DNA of 35,348 nt, from positions 1-35,348 of the forward strand of contig JAGAGD010000023.1 of the NCBI GenBank assembly GCA_017627765.1, written 5' to 3'. A model generated the notes under the pieces. The model was not told the DNA's origin. It was given only the letters and a program-made list of their open reading frames with translations, and searched no databases. The position numbers and the translations under genes were made by a program. How positions within the stretch are numbered: position 1 is the first letter of the stretch; each line of letters opens with the position of its first letter. The DNA is from Prevotella sp. GTDB taxonomy: Bacteria; Bacteroidota; Bacteroidia; Bacteroidales; Bacteroidaceae. Shown one piece after another: positions 1 to 8,047 of the stretch.

Positions 1-66
1 CACTGCAATATGCCACATATCGCACTGCGATATGCCACGTTTCGCATCGCGAAAGGACACCTTTCA
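1..66. repeat. Chain of consecutive short hairpins with a 22-nt direct repeat
   Basis: Four small inverted repeats follow one another, mostly with 3-nt loops: ATATG/CATAT (8-20, loop CCA), ATATCGC/GCGATAT (17-33, loop ACT), TTTCGC/GCGAAA (40-54, loop ATC) and AAAGG/CCTTT (52-64, loop ACA). Neighbouring stems share bases, so they are alternatives or a folded chain. The 16-mer at 1-16 recurs at 23-38 with one mismatch. The array may continue left of the window. Its nature is unknown; a REP-like array edge or an integration boundary are possibilities. Confidence 0.6.
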
Positions 67-252
67 CTTTTTCATTCCTTATGTTCGTTTACATAGTTTA
101 AGCCGATTGATTAACAATTAAACACATTTTTGCATTTTGCCTCGTGCCAAACGGAAAATCCTTCTCTAGAATGAAAATTCCATTTGTCAAGATTTTTTAC
201 TTTTTTCGTCAATATTTCGGGCTGATTTTGGAAGTTACAGTTTGTAAGCAAT

Positions 253-300
253 AATTGCTCTCCTAAGTTTAGGGGAGCTGTCACGAAGTGACTGAGGAGG
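253..300 (-). repeat. Two-stem dispersed element, diverged relative of module B
   Basis: Stem 1 pairs GCTCTCCTAA (257-266) with TTAGGGGAGC (269-278), with one G-U pair. Stem 2 pairs GTCAC (280-284) with GTGAC (288-292) around loop GAA, followed by TGAGGAG. A near-identical copy on the opposite strand lies at 33566-33615. The order AATT, CTAA/TTAG stem, second stem with 3-nt loop, G-rich end matches the long copies of module B at 33393-33442 and 33725-33773. The strand label follows module B as defined at 5419. Confidence 0.7.
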
Positions 301-359
301 TAATTTAGTGCATAGTGCATAATTCATAGTCCATAGTCTTTAGTAGTGCACAGTTAATA

Positions 360-407
360 GTTAAAGTTAACGTTAAAGTTCCTATTAAGGTTAAAGTTAA
401 CGTTCAT
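360..407 (-). repeat. Hexamer tract, module A (8 units, GTTNNN on plus)
   Basis: Eight consecutive 6-mers can be read in register: GTTAAA, GTTAAC, GTTAAA, GTTCCT, ATTAAG, GTTAAA, GTTAAC, GTTCAT. The last three positions vary among a few choices while GTT is nearly fixed. The tract is preceded by TGCATAGT-type repeats (about 305-352). It lies upstream of the mcrB promoter candidate, so it is probably not in that transcript. Confidence 0.75.
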
Positions 408-465
408 CCATTGCCCCATGTTTTAGCCTTTTTTTAAACGGAAATAGACGATAATTTCCAAACAA

Positions 466-497
466 TTTCATCAATTCATTAAAAGATAGTATCTTTG
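466..497 (+). promoter_or_regulatory. Candidate promoter for mcrBC
   Basis: The box TATCTTTG (490-497) fits the Bacteroidota -7 consensus TAnnTTTG exactly. TTTC at 466-469 stands 20 nt upstream, one mismatch from the TTTG -33 element. Transcription would start near 504 and give a leader of about 145 nt before the mcrB ATG. Confidence 0.5.
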
Positions 498-647
498 TAA
501 ATTAATAGTTGTAATTTTCTTTTTGAGAATTATTATAAAATACATAAACCTCATTTATATTGTTAGGTATTTGTATGTTATATGAAATATAATGATATTT
601 GAGGGCTTGTATAATGTAGAACTAAAGAAGTAAATAATAATAGATTT

Positions 648-2927
648 ATGGCAAAGTTTAATTTAGTAAAACTTCAATCATATATAAATCACTACCAAAA
701 GGATGTAAAAAACTTTTGGAAAAATGAAAAATATAAGTGGGAAGCTGTAAAATGTTTTCAAGATAATTGGAATATTGATAGTGCTGATTTCTGGAAAATG
801 TTGAACTTAGCAACGAGTAAACATAAAAATTTACTTGTATCTCAAAAGTATTTTCCGTTAGCCATGCTTCGTGATTTTATTGGTGTTGACCAAGAACGTG
901 TTCGGAATATGTTCCGAGTGTTATACGATGAGGATAAGGACTTGATAGAACGTATAGAAAATTATCAAAAAGAAGCAGAGTTATTAAGGAATACAGATTC
1001 TAAAAGATGGAAAAATCACTATCAAGACCTGCGTGCTATTAGTGTCTTGCTTTGGTTACGCTATCCTGACAAGTATTATATTTATAAAAACAGGGAGTTT
1101 AGTAGGACACTTAAATCAATAGAATCAGATTTCTCTATGAAAGACAGTTCTAAACCAGCTTTTTATTTGAATTTCCTTCAGATGATGAATGATATTTGTG
1201 GAGAAATTACGAAAAATGTAGAGCTGAAACAGACAATTGAGAATTTGTTGCAATCAACACCAGGTGCATATCCAGATAAAAAATTGCATATTACAACTAT
1301 TGATTTTGTATTCTATGTAGGTAAACGAATATATGGAACAAATAAACAGATTAAAGAAGAAAAAATAAAAATGTTCAATTCTAATAAAGAATTATTGAAG
1401 GAACAATTTAGAACATATCTTTCTAATTGTGTACAGTCACGAAGGCAAAGTGAAGATACTTTTATTTTAAAGAAAAGCACAGTTGACAGTTATGTCTCAT
1501 TTGTAGAAGTTGATAAATTATTCGATTATGCCCCTGAAGAGTGGGATAATATCTCAAGTATATTTGAAGTGTCATCCTCAATTGATATTATGAATATATA
1601 TGAGAAATTAAATGCAGATGATAGATTTAGAAAAAGAGACTCGGAAGAAACAAGTCAGTATTTTAGGTCTAACGCTATAAAGCATTATTATTGTTTTCTT
1701 AAAGTTCGTGAATTATTTATTAAAGATACATCTATATTAGATAGAAAATCATATGTAAGTAGTAATGTAAAGGATATTAATAATAAATATATTTCATATA
1801 TTACAGCCATTAAGTCTAAACCTTTCCTTATCCTTGCAGGTATTTCAGGTACAGGAAAGAGCAGGATTGTGCGTGAATTGGCAAGAGCTTGTTGGGAGGA
1901 AGGCTCAAAAGAATTTGAAGCACAAAAACCTGAAAACTTTGAGATAGTACAAGTGAAACCGAACTGGCATGATTCGAGTGAGTTGATAGGATATGTTAGT
2001 CGTGTAAGTGGAAGTCCTGTTTTTGTAGCAGGAGACTTTTTGAAGTTTGTTGCTAAGGCATGGGAGAACGTAGATGTACCGTATTTCCTTTGCTTGGATG
2101 AAATGAACCTTGCGCCTGTTGAACAATATTTTGCCGAATATCTGAGTGTATTGGAAAGTCGCAAAGCAGATGACAACGGTAATATAAAGACCGACCCGAT
2201 TATGAAAAGTTGTGTGGATGATTGGTATAAGACTCTTGTGGAAGAATTGACAGACAATCCTAATTTGAGAGAGCAATTCCAAAATGAAGGTATAACCATT
2301 CCGCAGAACCTGATAGTTGTAGGAACAGTAAATATGGATGAAACAACATTTTCATTCTCTCGCAAGGTTCTAGACCGTGCAATGACTATTGAGATGAATG
2401 ATGTTAATCTATACAGTGGCCTTGATAATCGCCATGAGAAGATTGGTAAACTTGAGGCAGGTAATCTGATTGGTACTTCTGTGGAAGGGGTTGATGTATA
2501 TAACGAAAACCAAGAAGTATGCGACACCGTATTGGAATATCTAGAGAATATAAATAACGAATTAGCAAATACTCCTTTCAAGGTGGCTTATCGAACAAGA
2601 AACGAATTTCTTCTGTATGTAGTGAATAATTTGCCATATAATAAAGATGATAATGGAAATGAAATTTCACAAAATGAAGTAATCGCACGTGCGCTTGATG
2701 AGATAACGAGCATGAAGATTCTCTCTCGCATTGAAGGAGATGAAGCAAAAATAGACGGCTTACTGAATAAACTGGAAACAACTATTAGTGAAAGACTTAA
2801 AGTTATATCAGGTAAAGATTATAGTGGAAAGAAAGATGATGCTGACAAGGTCTATTCTGTTTCATTAGCAAAACTGCAAGAAATGAATAAACGACTTGAA
2901 GGCGGTTATACTAGTTTCTGGAGTTAG
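648..2927 (+). CDS. mcrB: McrB-like AAA+ GTPase of a McrBC-type restriction system
   Basis: 759 aa. The C-terminal half is a McrB-type AAA+ domain: Walker A GISGTGKS (398-405), Walker B FLCLDEMN with D484-E485, and the McrB signature VNMDETT (N562), the counterpart of MNTADRS in E. coli McrB. In that family this domain hydrolyses GTP to drive translocation and activate the McrC nuclease. The N-terminal 390 residues lack the E. coli methylcytosine-binding domain; they contain the block KWEAVKCFQDNW...FPLAMLRDF, which I recognise from other McrB-like ATPases and which may bind the target. The gene is AT-rich and lies 42 bp before the nuclease gene, so they form an operon. No methyltransferase or specificity subunit is near, which suggests type IV restriction of modified or phage DNA. 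The target is unknown. Confidence 0.88.
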   Translation: MAKFNLVKLQSYINHYQKDVKNFWKNEKYKWEAVKCFQDNWNIDSADFWKMLNLATSKHKNLLVSQKYFPLAMLRDFIGVDQERVRNMFRVLYDEDKDLIERIENYQKEAELLRNTDSKRWKNHYQDLRAISVLLWLRYPDKYYIYKNREFSRTLKSIESDFSMKDSSKPAFYLNFLQMMNDICGEITKNVELKQTIENLLQSTPGAYPDKKLHITTIDFVFYVGKRIYGTNKQIKEEKIKMFNSNKELLKEQFRTYLSNCVQSRRQSEDTFILKKSTVDSYVSFVEVDKLFDYAPEEWDNISSIFEVSSSIDIMNIYEKLNADDRFRKRDSEETSQYFRSNAIKHYYCFLKVRELFIKDTSILDRKSYVSSNVKDINNKYISYITAIKSKPFLILAGISGTGKSRIVRELARACWEEGSKEFEAQKPENFEIVQVKPNWHDSSELIGYVSRVSGSPVFVAGDFLKFVAKAWENVDVPYFLCLDEMNLAPVEQYFAEYLSVLESRKADDNGNIKTDPIMKSCVDDWYKTLVEELTDNPNLREQFQNEGITIPQNLIVVGTVNMDETTFSFSRKVLDRAMTIEMNDVNLYSGLDNRHEKIGKLEAGNLIGTSVEGVDVYNENQEVCDTVLEYLENINNELANTPFKVAYRTRNEFLLYVVNNLPYNKDDNGNEISQNEVIARALDEITSMKILSRIEGDEAKIDGLLNKLETTISERLKVISGKDYSGKKDDADKVYSVSLAKLQEMNKRLEGGYTSFWS

Positions 2928-2969
2928 TTTTTATTTAAAGTGATAAATAAGAGGTTAAGTTTTTAGAAA

Positions 2970-5141
2970 ATGGACTTACTGACCATACAGCATGAAGATT
3001 TCACGATGTACGTTGAATGTTCGAAGTTTGATGGCATCTGGGCTAAGGCTACAAGAAATGTGGGCGAGGAAAATTTGTCGTCTGTTTATACATGGTCGGG
3101 CGATGTGAAGTCTGTTGATGTCAGAGGGCAGAAACTGGAATTGAGTGGTGAGAAAGCCCCTGCTGTATTTTTCGACAATACAGATTATCCTATTTGGGTT
3201 GATTTTAATAAGCATATTGATAAAGCACAGTTTGGCTCGATATTGCAAAGCGACAATGAAAGATTTACTTTCAGAGGTCGTACATTGGCAGGATTTATAA
3301 ACTATGGCAATGATATAGGCAAGAGTGAACTTAATCTTATATATAAATCAGGCTCAGATGTGAGGAGTTTTTCTTTTGGGTATGATGTTCTAAGTACAAA
3401 ACTTAACTATCATGAGCATTGGCGTAAAATTATAGGCGACATAGAGCGAGAATACAAGATGTTGTCTCTTGACTATATGAAACGTACATTTCATAGTTTT
3501 ACAGATGACAGTCATGGTGAAACTCCTGAACTTATATGGTGGAACATATTTGAAAAGGAACAGCAGAAATTTATTACAGATTGTAAAAATATCATTGAAC
3601 GTCCTCGTCATAGACTGCATGGATATGAATTGTATCAAAGGGCAGATAAACTGAAACGCGTGCCGATGACTATTGAAAACGAATTGGCTGAACACAGAAA
3701 TGAATATGCTCACTTGTATAGAGTAAAAGAACAAATACCTTCTAATGACACACAGGAGAATCGCTTTCTGAAATATGCATTGTGGCAGATAGCTGAGAAG
3801 TATGGGTTGTTGAAAAACAGGATTGAGAATTTAAGGAATGCTTCTGATTTAATGAAAGAGCAGATGAATAAAACAAACGCAACATTGAAGCATCTGCAAA
3901 AGAATCCTTTTTTCAGAACTGTTGGACGGTTTAAAGGGCTAAAACAAGAAAGTCTCGTGCTGCAAAGGGCTACGGGATATAGTCAAATATATAGAACATG
4001 GAATATATTGAGGCGTAGCTATTCCTTAAATGACGGCATGTATCGTTTGCAGACAAAGGATATTGCAACGTTATATGAGATATGGTGTTTTATAGAAGTG
4101 AGCCATATCGTAAAAGAACAGCTTGGCATAGGCGTAAATGTTGACCACAAAAACCGTATGGAAATGAATGGCATCTTTACTTGGGAGCTTGGGAAGGGAG
4201 AACATTCGCGTATTATTTTCAAAAAGGATAATGTGGAGTTGGCTGAACTTATTTATAATCCAAAGCACACAGAGAAAGAAAATGATACCATAAGCATAGA
4301 TGGCATAGTTGTACCTACTGTAGCACAGAAACCAGACATTGTACTTCAACTGACTAAGCATGATATAAAGAAAGATATGAAGATGACTTATCTTTTTGAT
4401 GCTAAATATAGAATTGACGGCAGAGTGAACGGAGTAGATACACCACCTGAAGATGCTATAAACCAAATGCACCGATACAGGGATGCAATATACTATAAAG
4501 AGCATTCGACAAATGAACTGAAAAAGGAGGTTATTGGTGGTTATATACTTTTTCCTGGAGATGGTAATAAGGCAGATGTTGAAGTTTCTAAGTTCTATAA
4601 AACTAAAGATGAGGTTAATATTGGAGCTTTCCCTCTACGTCCTGGAGATAAAGATAATCGTCAACTGCTTATAGACTTTATAGAAACACTGATTGGCAGG
4701 ACCTCATCTGAAATACTTGAAAAAAGCATTCCTCAAAAAGGTTTGTATTATATATCAGAAGAGCCCAAAGATACTGTTTATATGATTTTAACGATTGATG
4801 AACATGTAAATAAAGATATAAAGGCAATATTGGAAGGACGTGGTGATACTATTATTATGGGTAGGAAGGGAATACAAGAAGCTAATGACTTACAGACAAT
4901 ACGCTATATTGCCCCATTAAAAGTTGGTGCCCATTTAGAAGGATACTATAAGGTTACGAAAGTAAATCTTAAGCGTGTTGATGATAATGACTATCCTGTT
5001 AGAATTAGATTTGATATTAGCAACTGGATAAAATTGGAACATCCTGTTAAATTTGGTATGACTAAATTGGCTTTTTGTGGTGTCTGTAAATCAAAAAATG
5101 AGTTCTTTCAATTATGTAAAGAACAAGAGATACTTGAATAA
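2970..5141 (+). CDS. mcrC: McrC-like DUF2357 nuclease with C-terminal extra domain
   Basis: 723 aa; partner of the upstream McrB-like protein. The N-terminal and middle parts fit DUF2357 proteins, which replace classical McrC in many McrBC-like systems. A PD-(D/E)XK nuclease core is visible: P455-D456, then LFDAKYR with D477 and K479. After the nuclease, from about residue 591 to the end, lies a separate region rich in predicted beta strands (for example YIAPLKVGAHLEGYYKVTKV, from Y646). Its size and pattern suggest a PUA/EVE-like fold, which often reads modified bases, but I could not test this. E. coli McrC (about 350 aa) has no such tail. The expected role is DNA cleavage once the GTPase is engaged. 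Base composition is AT-rich like mcrB, unlike the genes that follow. Confidence 0.85.
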   Translation: MDLLTIQHEDFTMYVECSKFDGIWAKATRNVGEENLSSVYTWSGDVKSVDVRGQKLELSGEKAPAVFFDNTDYPIWVDFNKHIDKAQFGSILQSDNERFTFRGRTLAGFINYGNDIGKSELNLIYKSGSDVRSFSFGYDVLSTKLNYHEHWRKIIGDIEREYKMLSLDYMKRTFHSFTDDSHGETPELIWWNIFEKEQQKFITDCKNIIERPRHRLHGYELYQRADKLKRVPMTIENELAEHRNEYAHLYRVKEQIPSNDTQENRFLKYALWQIAEKYGLLKNRIENLRNASDLMKEQMNKTNATLKHLQKNPFFRTVGRFKGLKQESLVLQRATGYSQIYRTWNILRRSYSLNDGMYRLQTKDIATLYEIWCFIEVSHIVKEQLGIGVNVDHKNRMEMNGIFTWELGKGEHSRIIFKKDNVELAELIYNPKHTEKENDTISIDGIVVPTVAQKPDIVLQLTKHDIKKDMKMTYLFDAKYRIDGRVNGVDTPPEDAINQMHRYRDAIYYKEHSTNELKKEVIGGYILFPGDGNKADVEVSKFYKTKDEVNIGAFPLRPGDKDNRQLLIDFIETLIGRTSSEILEKSIPQKGLYYISEEPKDTVYMILTIDEHVNKDIKAILEGRGDTIIMGRKGIQEANDLQTIRYIAPLKVGAHLEGYYKVTKVNLKRVDDNDYPVRIRFDISNWIKLEHPVKFGMTKLAFCGVCKSKNEFFQLCKEQEILE

Positions 5142-5262
5142 GATTCTTGTTTATTAAAATTATAGATATTTGAAAGATTTATTATTGTTTAAGTGTTTGC
5201 AATGTATAAAGTCGTGAATAAAAATTAGCTATTGATTGTAAAGCAAAAAACAAACCTTTTAT

Positions 5263-5293
5263 TTTGCCGTATTATGATTTTTATTTAAATTTG
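5263..5293 (+). promoter_or_regulatory. Promoter of the HerA-like gene
   Basis: TTTG (5263-5266), 19 nt, TAAATTTG (5286-5293): an exact match to the Bacteroidota -33/-7 promoter. Transcription from about 5300 would give a leader of roughly 225 nt containing a hexamer tract and a hairpin element. Confidence 0.7.
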
Positions 5294-5330
5294 CAGAAAT
5301 AATTATGTTTAATTAGTTGTGAGGACTTTG

Positions 5331-5457
5331 ACGATAACGGGAACCTTTCCAACGGGAACTGATCTAACGGGAACGGGAACAATGAAAACTTTAACTTTAA
5401 CGTTAACTTTAACAATAACATACGCCCCCTTACCACCTCTAACTTAGAGGGGGAATT
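5331..5457 (+). repeat. Module A tract plus module B hairpin element (copy a)
   Basis: Hexamers of NNNAAC type (5331-5418) run into the hairpin element (5419-5457), which starts CATACGCCCCC and ends GGGGGAATT. One arm has a base change (CCACCTCTAA against TTAGAGGGGG). The block from 5381 to about 5433 matches, on the opposite strand, the block around 7939-7993 almost exactly. That is too long an identity for independent slippage. Confidence 0.8.
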
Positions 5458-5525
5458 AATCCTTATTCCTTAATCTTTCAACTAATAAAGCTTGTCAACT
5501 GAAGATAATTCAAAAAAACAAATAT

Positions 5526-7106
5526 ATGTTTGATAAAGATAGAGGGTTATACATAGCACACAGTGCGGCTGGAGACTTGACTATTACTGGAAAGATGGCC
5601 AACCGACACGGACTGATAGCTGGTGCTACGGGTACTGGTAAGACCGTAACGCTGCAAGTAATGGCTGAGACTTTTTGTCAGGCTGGTGTTCCATGCTTTA
5701 TGGCGGACATGAAAGGAGACCTGTCGGGCATCTCGCAGGCAGGAAAGATGAGCGGATTTATTGAGAAACGCTTGCCTGAGTTCGGCATAGAGAATCCTCA
5801 ATTTCAGGCATGTCCTGTGCGATTGTTTGATGTTTTCGGCGAACAGGGTCATCCTATGCGTGCTACGGTTTCGCAGATGGGACCGCAACTGCTGTCGCGA
5901 CTGCTCGGACTGAATGAGACACAAGACGGAGTGCTGAATATAGTGTTCCGCATTGCTGACGAGCGTGGACTTCTTATCCTCGACATGAAAGACTTGCGCT
6001 CTATGCTCGACTATGTGTCGAAAAACGCAAAAGACTATACAACGAAATACGGAAACATCAGTACGGCTTCGGTCGGTGCAATACAGAGAGCATTGCTGCA
6101 ACTTGAAAATCAAGGCGCTGACAAATTCTTCGGAGAACCTTCTTTCGACATTTACGACCTGATGCAGACGGAGAATGGCAAGGGAGTGATGAACGTGCTG
6201 GCTGCCGACAAGCTGATGATGCAGCCAAAGCTGTATTCAACATTCCTGCTGTGGCTGCTCAGTGAACTATATTCTACGCTGCCAGAAGTTGGCGACCTGC
6301 CTCTGCCTAAACTTGTTTTCTTCTTCGACGAGGCTCACATGCTCTTTGAAGGAACATCGAAGGCGCTGCTTGACAAGATTGAGCAGGTGATTAGGCTGAT
6401 TCGCTCGAAGGGTGTGGGTATTTATTTCATTACTCAAAGTCCTACGGATATACCTGAGAATATTCTCGGACAACTTGGCAACAGGGTGCAGCATGCGCTG
6501 CGTGCCTATACGCCGAAAGACCAGAAGGCTGTCAAGACGGCTGCCGATACTTTCAGGGCTAACCCAGACTTTAAGACCGATGAGGCTATCATGAATCTTG
6601 AGACTGGTGAGGCTCTTGTAAGTTTCCTTGACGAGAAAGGTGCGCCAAACATGGTTGAGCGTGCAAAGATACTCTTCCCGCTGTCGCAGATTGGAGCAAT
6701 AACTGAAGGTCAGCGACTCGACTTGATAAAGCAGAGCAGGCTATATGGAAAGTATGACAACGCTGTTGACCGTGAGAGTGCTTTTGAGGTGCTGATGAAG
6801 GAGGCCGATCAGAAGATGCAAAATGCGGAGAACGAGGCAGAGGAGAAAAAGGCACAGAAGGAGACGAAGGCTGAGACAAAGAAGCCTGGAGTCTTTGCTA
6901 AGGTGCTAAAGGCTGTAGTAACTGCCGTTACTTCTACGTTTGCTGCTCTGCTCGGAACGTATGTTAGCAATGCCGTTCAGGGAAAGAAGACGAAGTCGCG
7001 CACATCGACAACAGGCAGGGTGGTGAAGAATGCTACAAGTGCAGCTACACGCACAATAACTAAAGAGCTGACTCGCGACATACTTGGCAACCTTGTTAAG
7101 AAGTAG
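5526..7106 (+). CDS. HerA/YjgR-like ATPase (DUF853 family)
   Basis: 526 aa. P-loop ATPase with Walker A GATGTGKT (33-40), the family block [13 protein letters not shown] shortly after, and Walker [10 protein letters not shown] (D268, E269). Overall layout and length (E. coli YjgR is about 500 aa) fit the DUF853 helicase HerA-like family. The biochemical role is not established; HerA relatives act as hexameric DNA-pumping ATPases. The C-terminus (about 430-526) differs from the core: a charged Glu/Lys stretch, a helix-like segment rich in Ala, Val and Thr, then a basic tail, perhaps for DNA or membrane contact. It has its own promoter, and the AT bias of mcrBC is absent here, so I do not count it as part of the restriction system. 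Confidence 0.85.
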   Translation: MFDKDRGLYIAHSAAGDLTITGKMANRHGLIAGATGTGKTVTLQVMAETFCQAGVPCFMADMKGDLSGISQAGKMSGFIEKRLPEFGIENPQFQACPVRLFDVFGEQGHPMRATVSQMGPQLLSRLLGLNETQDGVLNIVFRIADERGLLILDMKDLRSMLDYVSKNAKDYTTKYGNISTASVGAIQRALLQLENQGADKFFGEPSFDIYDLMQTENGKGVMNVLAADKLMMQPKLYSTFLLWLLSELYSTLPEVGDLPLPKLVFFFDEAHMLFEGTSKALLDKIEQVIRLIRSKGVGIYFITQSPTDIPENILGQLGNRVQHALRAYTPKDQKAVKTAADTFRANPDFKTDEAIMNLETGEALVSFLDEKGAPNMVERAKILFPLSQIGAITEGQRLDLIKQSRLYGKYDNAVDRESAFEVLMKEADQKMQNAENEAEEKKAQKETKAETKKPGVFAKVLKAVVTAVTSTFAALLGTYVSNAVQGKKTKSRTSTTGRVVKNATSAATRTITKELTRDILGNLVKK

Positions 7107-7155
7107 TTGAGTCATGTGTTGTTCTTGATTAAGGACTAAAGATTAAAGAATAAAG

Positions 7156-7221
7156 GTTAACGTTCCCGTTAAAGTTAAAGTTAAAGTTAAAGTTAACGTT
7201 CCCGTTAAAGTTAAAGTTAAA
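7156..7221 (-). repeat. Hexamer tract, module A (11 units)
   Basis: Eleven hexamers in unbroken register, all GTTAAA, GTTAAC or GTTCCC, ending four bases before the merR ATG at 7226. It is preceded by a module E-like piece (about 7124-7150). This is one of the two most regular tracts in the window and would form the translation-initiation region of the merR mRNA. Confidence 0.85.
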
Positions 7222-7225
7222 ATAG

Positions 7226-7573
7226 ATGGCACTAAATACTGAGAAAAATCTGAAACTGTTCTACTCCATAAAGGAAGTAGCAGAGATAATTGGAGTGAAT
7301 GAGAGTTTGCTGCGCTATTGGGAAAAAGAATTTCCACAGCTCAAACCAAAGACTGGGGCAAACCGCGTAAGGCAGTATACGGAAAAGGACATTGAGCAGA
7401 TTAAGGTTATATACAATCTTGTCAAGGTTAGAGGCTTTAAGATTTCTGCTGCAAAGAAGATGATTCATGCCAACCGTCAGGGTGTTGACAAGAGTGCAGA
7501 TGTGCTCGAAACCCTGATTAGCATCAGAGATCAGTTGCAAGACTTGAAGGCTCAGTTCGGACAGATTGTTTAA
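7226..7573 (+). CDS. MerR-family transcriptional regulator, small
   Basis: 115 aa. An N-terminal MerR winged helix-turn-helix is clear (YSIKEVAEIIGVNESLLRYW at about 13-32, then the wing with R-V-R-Q-Y-T). The remaining 50 residues form a short helix of the kind used for dimerisation. There is no ligand-binding domain and no Cys pair for metal sensing. Proteins of this size are widespread and well conserved in Bacteroidetes; their targets are not known to me. It lies 119 bp after the HerA-like gene on the same strand, with a hexamer tract ending just before the ATG and no recognisable Shine-Dalgarno. It may be cotranscribed with that gene. Confidence 0.85.
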   Translation: MALNTEKNLKLFYSIKEVAEIIGVNESLLRYWEKEFPQLKPKTGANRVRQYTEKDIEQIKVIYNLVKVRGFKISAAKKMIHANRQGVDKSADVLETLISIRDQLQDLKAQFGQIV

Positions 7574-8044
7574 TTCCGCCTATACCTTAAAACTATGCAA
7601 GCGTAAGTTTAGTAGAGGTCTTAAGGCTGCTTTCGCTTTAAGGTTAAAGGGTGATGATACTACGGTATGTATAGCAAATATGCTAACTTCACCTCATAGT
7701 CTTATAACCTACAAGTTGAGCTCTTGCAAAATCAGAATACATTAATTATATATATAAGGTATATAATAATATATATTAAGGTATACAGTCTCACCTCCCT
7801 TGCTAAGAGCATGGGTATAAATAAAAAAAGGAGTAAAGATTTAGATTTTATATCTTGCTAAATCTTTACTCCTTCTATTTTGTTTTTAACTCCTCCCGTT
7901 TCCGTTCCCAATCTTCAATTCCCCCTCTAAGTTAGAGGGGATAAGGGGGCGTATGTTATTGTTAAAGTTAACGTTAAAGTTAAAGTTTTCATTGTTCCCG
8001 TTCTCGTTCCCGTCCTCGTTAAGGTTAAGGTTAAAGTTCCCGTT
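7574..8044. other. Convergent intergenic region merR-rel
   Basis: 471 bases between convergent genes. I see no gene. A small inverted repeat CTTAAGGC/GCTTTAAG lies at 7620-7642 (loop 7 nt, one G-U pair), followed by an AT-rich stretch with TATATA repeats (7740-7785), a strong bidirectional terminator (7828-7874) and a repeat patch reaching the rel stop codon (7891-8047). Confidence 0.7.
7828..7874. terminator. Bidirectional intrinsic terminator between merR and rel
   Basis: Perfect 17-bp inverted repeat: left arm 7828-7844, right arm 7858-7874, loop 13 nt. The plus strand continues CTATTTTGTTTTT after the stem, and the minus strand also reads into a T-run because A-runs precede the left arm. 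It would end both convergent transcripts. Confidence 0.85.
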
Positions 8045-8047
8045 CTA
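7891..8047 (-). repeat. Repeat patch at the rel 3' end: tract, hairpin element (copy b), tract
   Basis: 7894-7910 carries a few GTTCCC/GTTTCC units. The hairpin element is 7917-7955 (AATTCCCCC... to GGGGGCGTATG). A long tract of GTTNNN units follows, in register from 7955 to 7990 and again from 7994 to 8047. The last unit, GTTCTA (8042-8047), contains the rel stop codon. In the sense of rel the units read NNNAAC. Confidence 0.85.

Larger units (their letters stand above)
1..647. other. Gene-free repeat-rich region upstream of mcrB
   Basis: I see no convincing gene here; the only open frame of note (minus, 111-320, 69 codons) crosses repeat sequence and resembles nothing I know. From left to right the region holds a chain of short hairpins (1-66), a two-stem repeat element (253-300), a TGCATAGT-type repeat (about 305-352), a hexamer tract (360-407) and a promoter candidate for mcrB (466-497). 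The last 150 bases before mcrB are AT-rich leader. Confidence 0.75.
5142..5525. other. Intergenic region mcrC-herA: promoter plus repeat module
   Basis: 384 bases without a gene. 5142-5262 is AT-rich with nothing recognisable. A promoter lies at 5263-5293, then a hexamer tract and hairpin element (5331-5457), then single copies of module E (about 5457-5479, inverted) and module F (5484-5494, inverted). The repeats therefore sit in the predicted leader of the HerA-like gene. Confidence 0.7.

Noticed and set aside
111..320. Minus-strand ORF of 69 codons near the left end
   Set aside because: It runs through repeat element sequence (253-300) and shows no domain or signal.
5526..7106. HerA-like ATPase as a third component of the McrBC defence system (HerA-type ATPases occur in defence pairs)
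   Set aside because: It has its own promoter, a 384-bp gap, different base composition, and belongs to the widespread YjgR/DUF853 family rather than a HerA-nuclease defence pair.
7143..7337. Minus-strand ORF encoding a Leu-Thr repeat tail, and a similar Asn-rich frame at 35049-35252
   Set aside because: These are translations of hexamer tracts. Only the menE tail is attached to a real gene, so only that one is reported as coding.
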